55,826 nucleotides of DNA from Micractinium sp. NFX-FRZ (Eukaryota; Chlorophyta; Trebouxiophyceae; Chlorellales; Chlorellaceae), in the NCBI GenBank assembly GCA_029339195.1, contig JAPTJF010000414.1:1-55826 (forward strand). The letters are read 5' to 3'. The notes beneath the pieces were generated by a model. The model ran no database searches. It was not told the DNA's origin and saw only the letters and a program-made list of their open reading frames with translations. Numbering within the stretch: position 1 is the first letter of the stretch; the number at the start of each line of letters is the position of its first letter. Position numbers and translations under genes: made by a program. Below, piece by piece: positions 49,976 through 55,826 of this stretch.

Positions 49976-50555
49976 GAGTGCACCAAACCTGCATTGCTGG
50001 CAGGTTTCCGAGAAAATTCATTCCCGCCTTCTTAGCTTCCTGCAAGCGTGTTTCTTCAACCAGTTTGTCTTCAAATGGGCTTAGAGGGCCGCAAGCACCT
50101 CGGCGAGGAAGTCGGCGGGCCCACCAAGGGGGGGCCGTCCCGCTCCTCCCCGCTATCCCCAAGCACATGTTGCTGTCTAATGAGTTCATACAAACGCTGG
50201 TAACGCGGTCCGAGGGCTCCGGCCACCAGGAGGAGGCGCCCGCCGAGCCTCCGCCGCCCCGGCGCGCGACATGGCTGCAGCATGTCTTGCTCTGGCACCT
50301 CCTGAGGCACTTGCGGACTGGTTTGGGCCGGTTTCTATGTTGCCAGGGTGTCACTTTTAGCGCGCCAAAAGGGCGGTGCCGGTGCTGCTGCGCCTGGCCG
50401 GCCCGCCCCACGCCCCTACTGCACCTTTGAGACCTTTAAACAGTTTCTGTGCTGCACAGAACGCGCTGCAGCTCAACGTAGAGCCTCTTGAGTATCTGAC
50501 AAACAAAAATATGTGGGGAATTGCGCTAATTTGCGCTGTAGAGGGAGAACCAGAT

Positions 50556-50579
50556 CAGGGGTCGGGTGCCCGACCCCTG
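50556..50579. repeat. Perfect short hairpin
   Basis: Arms CAGGGGTCGGG and CCCGACCCCTG (11 bases each) are perfectly complementary around a two-base loop. Confidence 0.85.
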
Positions 50580-50687
50580 TTACTGGGCTGGTGCACTCAG
50601 ACTCTGGGGTCTGCTTCGCATTTGAAGCTCTCTGGCACTGGATGGGGTGAGGCAATCCCATTATTGAGGTTTAGCAGACATTGATTG

Positions 50688-50692
50688 TTACA
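50688..50692 (-). terminator. Polyadenylation signal TGTAA of cyclin H
   Basis: TTACA on the plus strand, 18 bases past the cyclin H stop codon. An unusually short 3' UTR would result. Confidence 0.5.
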
Positions 50693-50709
50693 AAATGGTA
50701 TATTCAGCG

Positions 50710-51315
50710 TCACGAGTCCTGTCGCTGCCGCTTGGCGGCGGGCTGCTCGCACCCGCCGTCCGCCGGTGCTGCCGTCGCCGGCAGGATGCCCACTGCCGCC
50801 TCTGCCGCGCTCCGCTGCTCCGCTACCTTGGCCGCCTTGCGCGCCGCCTTCCCTGCCTTCGCCCTCGCCTTTGCCGCCGCCGCCGCCTTGCCGCCCTGCC
50901 CGCCGCCGCCCTCCAGCAGCGCGCTGCGGCAGGCCTTCAGCTTGCGATCCAATGCCGCCATCCGGTCTTGCTCCACTGACCGTGCCCCCTCAGCACCCAG
51001 CTGATCCAGCTCAGCAAGGGCGGCCTGCAGCCGCGCCAGCGCCGCCTGCCAGTCCCCGCCGCCGCCGCTGCCACCGCCGCTGCTGCTGCTGCTGCTGCTA
51101 CGCTGGGCCACTCGCTCCACATACTTGTGCAGCTTGATGCCCAGCTGCACACAGTGGTGGCGAAAAGCTGGCAGCTTTGGTTTGTGGCGATTGACTGGCA
51201 TTAACCGCGCTGCATACTTGTGCAGGCAGCTTGATGCCCCAGCTGCAAAGGCGACGTTTTCACGCGTGGGATGAGCAGCAGGGCAAACTGCGGGGCGTGC
51301 ACTAGGGTGCATGCA

Positions 51316-51353
<38 letters not shown>

Positions 51354-53188
51354 GAATGGCTTGCCGGCAGCGAGCCCATTCCAACATGTCCACAGATCTT
51401 GCTGCTCCAGCAGCCACCCAACGCACAGCACAGCAGCCTGAAAGCAGCCCACAGCCCCGCTGGCCGGCCCCCGTTCAGCCCAGCCTAATGCACCCGCCCA
51501 CCCCCCCACCTTGCTGAACCCGCTGCGCACCGCCGCCAGCGCCAGCCGCCCGGGTGTGTGCAGCAGCGGCGCATCACTCAGCAGCAGCGCGTCTGCTGCG
51601 CTGTACGCCACGCCGCGCACCCGCCCCAACTGGTCCTCTTCTAGGCCCGCCATGGCTGGGTCCAGCCCCTGCTCCGCTGCCGCCGCTGCTGCCGCCGCCT
51701 CGTCAGCGCCGCTGCCAGCACCGCCCGCCGCAGCCGCCGCATCTTTGATGTCTTCTAGGAAGCCGTCGATGGCTTTGTAAGGGGAGTGCACGATCAGGTC
51801 GAACTTCAGGCCCTGCCACGGAGGGAGGAGGGTGGGGGTGTGCAAACGCCAAGTGGCTTTGCTCAGAAGAAATCACGCTCAGGCCGAGTGCAAGGCAGTT
51901 CTCAACTGAAGTGTGGGGGCAAGTGTATTGAAAGCGATGGGGGAGAACACAAGGAGAAAGGACCAGCCGGCAGGCGTCCAGGGTGCAGGCACGGCACGCC
52001 CCCTCCCCGTTCGCACCGCCTCCCTGCCGCCCCTCACCTGCAGTGCCGTCAGCTCGGTGCGCAGGATGAGGTCTGCTGGCACGCCCGTCAGCCGCCCCAG
52101 CTCCGCTGCAGAGATGTAGTGCTCCTCAATCTGCCAGAGGGAGGACGGACGAGGGCAGGCAGGGTGGGGTAGGGTGGCAGTTGAGGTGCTGGTATGAATC
52201 AAGGCTGGGTATGTAGGATGTGCTCCTCGGTCTGCTCTGCCAGAGGCTTATTTTGGGTGGGGTATGTGGGTGGATGGGTGGGTGGCATGCTGGAACCGGT
52301 GCAGGCGACGGCTGAAGGCCTTGACGGCAGTTGCGGACAGACGAGAAGCGGCCACCTCGGATTTTCACCACACTGCCCGCCTGCCCCGCCCCGCCCCACC
52401 CCGCCCCCTCAGCCCGCACCTTGCAGGCCAGGTACAGGCAGGTGAGCAGCAGCTGCTGCGGGTCCTGATCCAGGCAGGAGACGGCCAGATAGATGCGCTT
52501 CAAGTACGCTGTGGCGGTGCCCAGCACCCGCCGCGGCAGGCGCAGCTCCCGGCACACGTGCTGCAGCTTTGTGCCATAGTACTTCAGCAGGGACAGCTCC
52601 TCTTCCAAAGACAGGGGCTCCGGTGCTGCCGCTGCTGGGACTGCAGTGCCGCCTGCGGGGCAGGCACAGCAGGTAATAAAATGTAAGCAGAGGCAGGCTG
52701 GGGAGCAGAGGGGGCGCAGCCATGTTGGGTTACGACGAGGCGTGGGGAGCGGGAGAGGGGCGGTTGCAGGGAGGGCAGCAAAACTGTGTGCAGGCAGGCG
52801 GGCGGAATGTATCAGACCTGAGGACTGAGAGTCCAGGGTGTCCAGCGAGGCGACGGAGGCAGAGGCGATGCGGGCATGGGCCTGCAGGGCTTGCAGGCAG
52901 AAGGGTGAACTGGCAGCCAGCAGGGTGTGGCGGCAGCGGCGGCGGCAGCACAGTGGGTGGCCCAGCAGCCTTGCCCGGTCGCGCACCTGCGCTAGAGCGT
53001 CCACGCTTCGCTGGCGGTTCTCCTCGCGCTGCCGTCTCTGCGGAAGGGAAGCGCAGGTTTCGGGCCGATCACTACCGGTGGAAGAGCAACGTCGCTGCAA
53101 TCCCGGATCACTAGATAAAGAACAAATTTACCAGCTGGTCCGCTGAGAACTGCCAGTTGCGCAATTGAGTGGACTCGACGAAATTCAT
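50710..53188 (-). CDS. CCNH: Cyclin H, CDK-activating kinase/TFIIH subunit
   Basis: Six exons (minus strand): 53188-53132, 53037-52818, 52652-52420, 52130-52038, 51812-51510, 51144-50710, giving 446 residues. Cyclin H binds CDK7/CDKD and MAT1 in the CAK module of TFIIH. The N-terminus MNFVESTQLRNWQFSADQL matches the cyclin H start. The first cyclin fold has LSLEEELSLLKYYGTKLQ, ATAYLKRIYLAVS, LLLTCLYLACKIEEHYISA, and the second has LQGLKFDLIVHSPYKAIDGFLEDI. An Ala/Glu-rich insert of about 30 residues lies inside the second fold, and the C-terminal ~130 residues are a lysine-rich, low-complexity tail ending in a basic AAKRQRQ stretch. Introns 3 and 5 contain acceptor echoes. Confidence 0.92.
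51115..51247. repeat. Acceptor echo before the last cyclin H exon
   Basis: The acceptor and first codons of exon 6 (51115-51150; LGIKLHKYV) recur at 51209-51247 in the preceding intron, including a TGCAG acceptor. The copy has small insertions. Confidence 0.9.
51315..51349. repeat. CAG trinucleotide repeat
   Basis: About eleven CAG/CAA units in the last cyclin H intron. Confidence 0.9.
52108..52252. repeat. Acceptor echo before cyclin H exon 4
   Basis: The acceptor region and first codons of exon 4 (about 52108-52140; IEEHY) recur at about 52217-52250 in the preceding intron, with TGCTCCTC and CTGCCAGAGG preserved. Confidence 0.75.
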
Positions 53189-53943
53189 GGCGTCCTCCTT
53201 GTTCCCTAAGGACCACCTGCACGTGCTGGCGGCAGCAATACGCGGTGATGCGGATGTGCACAATAACAGCGCGTGCAACGGCACAGAGCAAGGATTCCTG
53301 CTTGTTTGCCACCTTGCGCCAGGCGGGCGGTGGCGGCGGCCGGCCATTGAGCGGTGACCCATCTGTTCAAAGGCTCTTTTGCACAGTTGGGTGAGTGCTG
53401 TGCAACCTTCACGAAATTACAAGCATGCAGCGCCTCTGTGAAATGGCGGCTGCTGGGCAGCTCGTTGCGGCACCCTATCGCAGGTGCAGAGCCGCGCCAG
53501 AAGAGCGGGGCAGGCAGGGGGCCAGCAGCAACGTGCAACTTTCACTGATACTATTTGCTCAGGGAGGAGGGGCGGCTATGGTAGTGCGGCTGATGATGGT
53601 GATAATGCGAGGAGTGTGGGAAGTAGGGGGGGGGGGTCGCTGGGGAAAGGGTGGGGGACGGAGTGTGAATCGGCTGCCTCTGCCATCGGGAAGGAGGCGT
53701 TTGGAATCCAGCCAGATCTTGGCAGGGAACGGCAGCAACTCGACATCATATGGAGCGCGGTCAAGACGATGGTACGAACGAACTAAAGGCTGCACAGCGG
53801 GCACATAAGCGGGAGGTGTCATGATATGCATGCTGCGCCGTGCGGCTGTCGCACACCGACAGGCTGAATGTGCCGATGCTCCCACTACACACATGCATGC
53901 ATGCGCAAGCAAAGCCGGGCCCTGCCAGCAGCAGCAGCCCACC
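53189..53943. other. Spacer between the CBM-like gene and cyclin H
   Basis: Holds the cyclin H promoter (right next to 53188) and the 3' UTR of the CBM-like gene. A TTACA at 53417-53421 could be that gene's TGTAA signal, about 520 bases after its stop. A run of about ten G lies near 53626. No coding exon is supported. Confidence 0.5.
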
Positions 53944-55403
53944 TCATTTCAACTTCCGCCCGCTGCTCAGGGCAGGGGTAGGGGCCGCGGCAGTGGGGGA
54001 GGCAGTGTCTGGCACGGTGCTGGGCTCGGGCCCACCAGACACAAGATCCTCAGCACCAGCAGGCGCCAGCGCTGGCGCCGGCTGCGGGCCGCCCACGGGC
54101 GCCGCCACGACAGCGGGGGGTGGGGACCGCACGGGGCTGGGTGGCGGAGGAGGGGGCGGGGACGGGCTGGGAGGAGGGGGCGGTGACGGGCTGGGTGGAG
54201 TCGGGGGAGGGGGGCTGGGTGGAGTGGGGGGCGGCGGGCTGGGGGGCGGAGGGGGGTTGTAGCCAACTCCCTGCATGGCGCAGGCAAATGTCAGCGAGTG
54301 TCAGTTGGCTCGATGGGGGCTGGAAGCCCAGGTTGGCTAATTACAGGCAGCTGGCTGCCTGAAGTGGCCACGCTGTGACCGATGCTGTGACCCCACCCAC
54401 CTCGCCTCACCACCTCTGCCATTGCACCCGACCTCACCCTACTGTGCAGCCGCATGGTAACGTGCCACGGAAACTGCCCATCTCAAACAGCAGCACACCG
54501 TGAGCCTTCAAACAATGTGTGAAGCAAAGGCTGTGGTGTGGCCCACCTTGTAATCGTATGAGAAGATCACGCGGAAGGAAGCCTCCACCTGCGCGTTGTT
54601 GGCTGCGTTGCAGCAGAAGGTGGCCATGACGGTGCTGTTGGGGAAGATGGCCATCTGCAGGCGGGCAGGAAGGAGGGGGGAACGGCAGGCAGTGGGTGGG
54701 TGGGGGCGCGATGAAGCACTACAGGGCATGCAGGCAGGGAGGGCGTGATGCGCATGCTGCGCTTCCTGCCAAGCTACACTACGGGGCACTCTTTTATCTG
54801 GGGAGCAGGCGGACCCGGCATGCGAACGACCTTCCAGTGATAAGAAACACAGAGCAACGCTAGGCAGCGACTGCGGCGGCAGCGGGGCGGCAGGCCGTAC
54901 CTGCGCTGGGTCGGTGGGGATGAAGGTCCACTGGTTGGGCCCGACGCTCTCCCCCACGCCATTGCCGTTCGGCCCGGTTGTCAGCTCGCCGCCGCTGAAG
55001 GTGAAGAGGCCGGCCCAGCTGGTTGACGGGTTGGTCCCGGGGTTACGCGTCCTGCAGCGCGCATGCAGGCACATACCCGCCCCGGCCCGTCACGACGCGG
55101 GGGGTGCTGGTGCCGCCATAGTGCCGCTGTTCGCGCCGGCCGCGGACCGCGCCTCACTCAGGCTTCCTCGGAGCCATGCACGAGCCAGCAAGTGTTCCAG
55201 GCCGCTGGGAGGGTGGCTGCCTGCAGCTGTCGACCGGCTGCGATTTCAACCACTCACATGAGGCTGCCGCAGAAGCCGCCCTCCCACTCGCTGGTGATCG
55301 CAAGCTCCCCATCGACAGTGGCCGTCTCAAACTCGATGGCGGCTGCCAAGAACGGGCCCTGCACAAGGAGCAGGACCGCCAACAGCGGCACTGCAACCCG
55401 CAT
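53944..55403 (-). CDS. Secreted CBM2-like protein with proline-rich tail
   Basis: Four exons (minus strand): 55403-55258, 55051-54901, 54654-54547, 54270-53944, giving 243 residues. A signal peptide (LLAVLLLVQGPFLAAA) opens the protein. Residues ~30-135 form a single compact domain: ITSEWEGGFCGSL, NPSTSWAGLFTFSGG, and NSTVMATFCCNAANN resemble the spacing of bacterial-type cellulose-binding module family 2 (W-x-x-GF, N-x-x-x-x-x-W, aromatic strand). The last exon encodes SPPPP/PSPPPP arrays like hydroxyproline-rich cell-wall glycoproteins, then a Ser/Ala/Pro tail. Likely an extracellular wall-associated glycan-binding protein. No catalytic domain is visible. The family call is moderate. Confidence 0.65.
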
Positions 55404-55826
55404 GGTGGCCGGCAGCAAGCGTAGACGGCGGAAATGCAAATGGCAGGAGATTTGGGTGGCAAGAGTTTGGACCTACCGCCAGACGCGTTGCTGACTGGAC
55501 TCGGCGACAGCCAGCGCAGCTGGGGGACAGCCACGACCCAACAACACATAGAGCATTCCCACGCTGCAAGTCACTTGCGATCAGGTGCCACTCCTCGCAC
55601 GGTGGCCTCACTCACAGCTTAGGGAATGCATGCCTCTAGGCTAGAGTCTGTGCGGGTGCCCCGTTCTTGTTCAGGGTGGCGTTTACACCAGCAACACCAG
55701 CAATACATCAAAGAGTAACAATGAATTCGTGCGCTGCCAGCACATTCAGGAGGGCGGCGAGGGGCCGGTACACTGACGCGCTCCGGGCAAGTACAGGCAG
55801 CAGCAGAGGGGGCGGGGGTGAGGGAT
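55404..55826. other. Upstream region of the CBM-like gene
   Basis: Promoter and leader of the minus-strand CBM-like gene, continuing past the window edge. No other feature is seen. Confidence 0.5.

Larger units (their letters stand above)
49778..50709. other. Unexplained unique segment with a small perfect stem
   Basis: The left ~200 bases are the conserved upstream region of the duplicated gene. From about 49976 to 50640 the DNA is unique in this window and locally less GC-rich. Frames on both strands (50071-50310 minus, 49978-50430 plus) look equally coding-like, and neither is recognised. It ends in the cyclin H 3' region. Confidence 0.4.

Noticed and set aside
49978..50430. Coding-like frames on both strands behind family copy 3
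   Set aside because: Neither frame resembles a known protein or has supportable splice sites. I could not decide between strands.

Overview
The window looks like nuclear DNA of a green alga, most likely a Chlorella-like trebouxiophyte. It is very GC-rich, its genes are split into many short exons with GT-AG (occasionally GC-AG) introns, several genes end near a TGTAA motif, and the proteins are eukaryotic (cyclin H, prefoldin 5, ALG8, a mitochondrial IF-2 with a long presequence). Prokaryotic operon logic does not apply. The species assignment is inference. Exon models were built by hand from splice sites and reading phase. Every model given as complete sums to a multiple of three, which is good internal support but not transcript evidence.

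Layout. 1-1.4 kb: no gene recognised, but a long hairpin. 1.4-9.6 kb: two minus-strand genes, a GT61/DUF563-type glycosyltransferase and an AAAP amino-acid transporter. A 191 bp divergent promoter then leads to a plus-strand dihydropyrimidinase (9.8-14.2 kb) that carries a signal peptide and ends in RDEL. 14.5-26.5 kb: a direct tandem segmental duplication. Each unit carries a multi-pass membrane protein gene (damaged differently in the two units) and an intact four- or three-exon gene of unrecognised family. 27.5-29.3 kb: an Mpv17/PMP22-type protein. 30.0-33.0 kb: a plastid-type CPBP (CAAX/Abi) protease. 33.3-40.3 kb: mitochondrial initiation factor 2. 41.0-42.3 kb: prefoldin subunit 5. 42.6-47.0 kb: ALG8 glucosyltransferase. 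47.3-50.0 kb: a third, partial copy of the duplicated block, bordered by a copied fragment of the cyclin H 3' end. 50.7-53.2 kb: cyclin H. 53.9-55.4 kb: a secreted protein with a CBM2-like domain and a proline-rich tail.

Most genes are unrelated housekeeping functions. ALG8, the RDEL-tagged dihydropyrimidinase, GT61 and the CBM-like protein all act in or pass through the ER, but there is no sign of a pathway cluster.

The most unusual pattern is structural. In almost every gene, introns contain decayed tandem copies ('echoes') of the adjoining exon edge, usually including the splice site, with periods of about 55-130 bp. I found about fifteen. This suggests that small tandem duplications across exon-intron borders are a major way introns grow, and perhaps arise, in this genome. 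The second notable system is the three-copy gene family of unknown function. All three copies keep an open frame, one copy has turned an intron remnant into coding sequence, and another has gained a four-codon upstream ORF.
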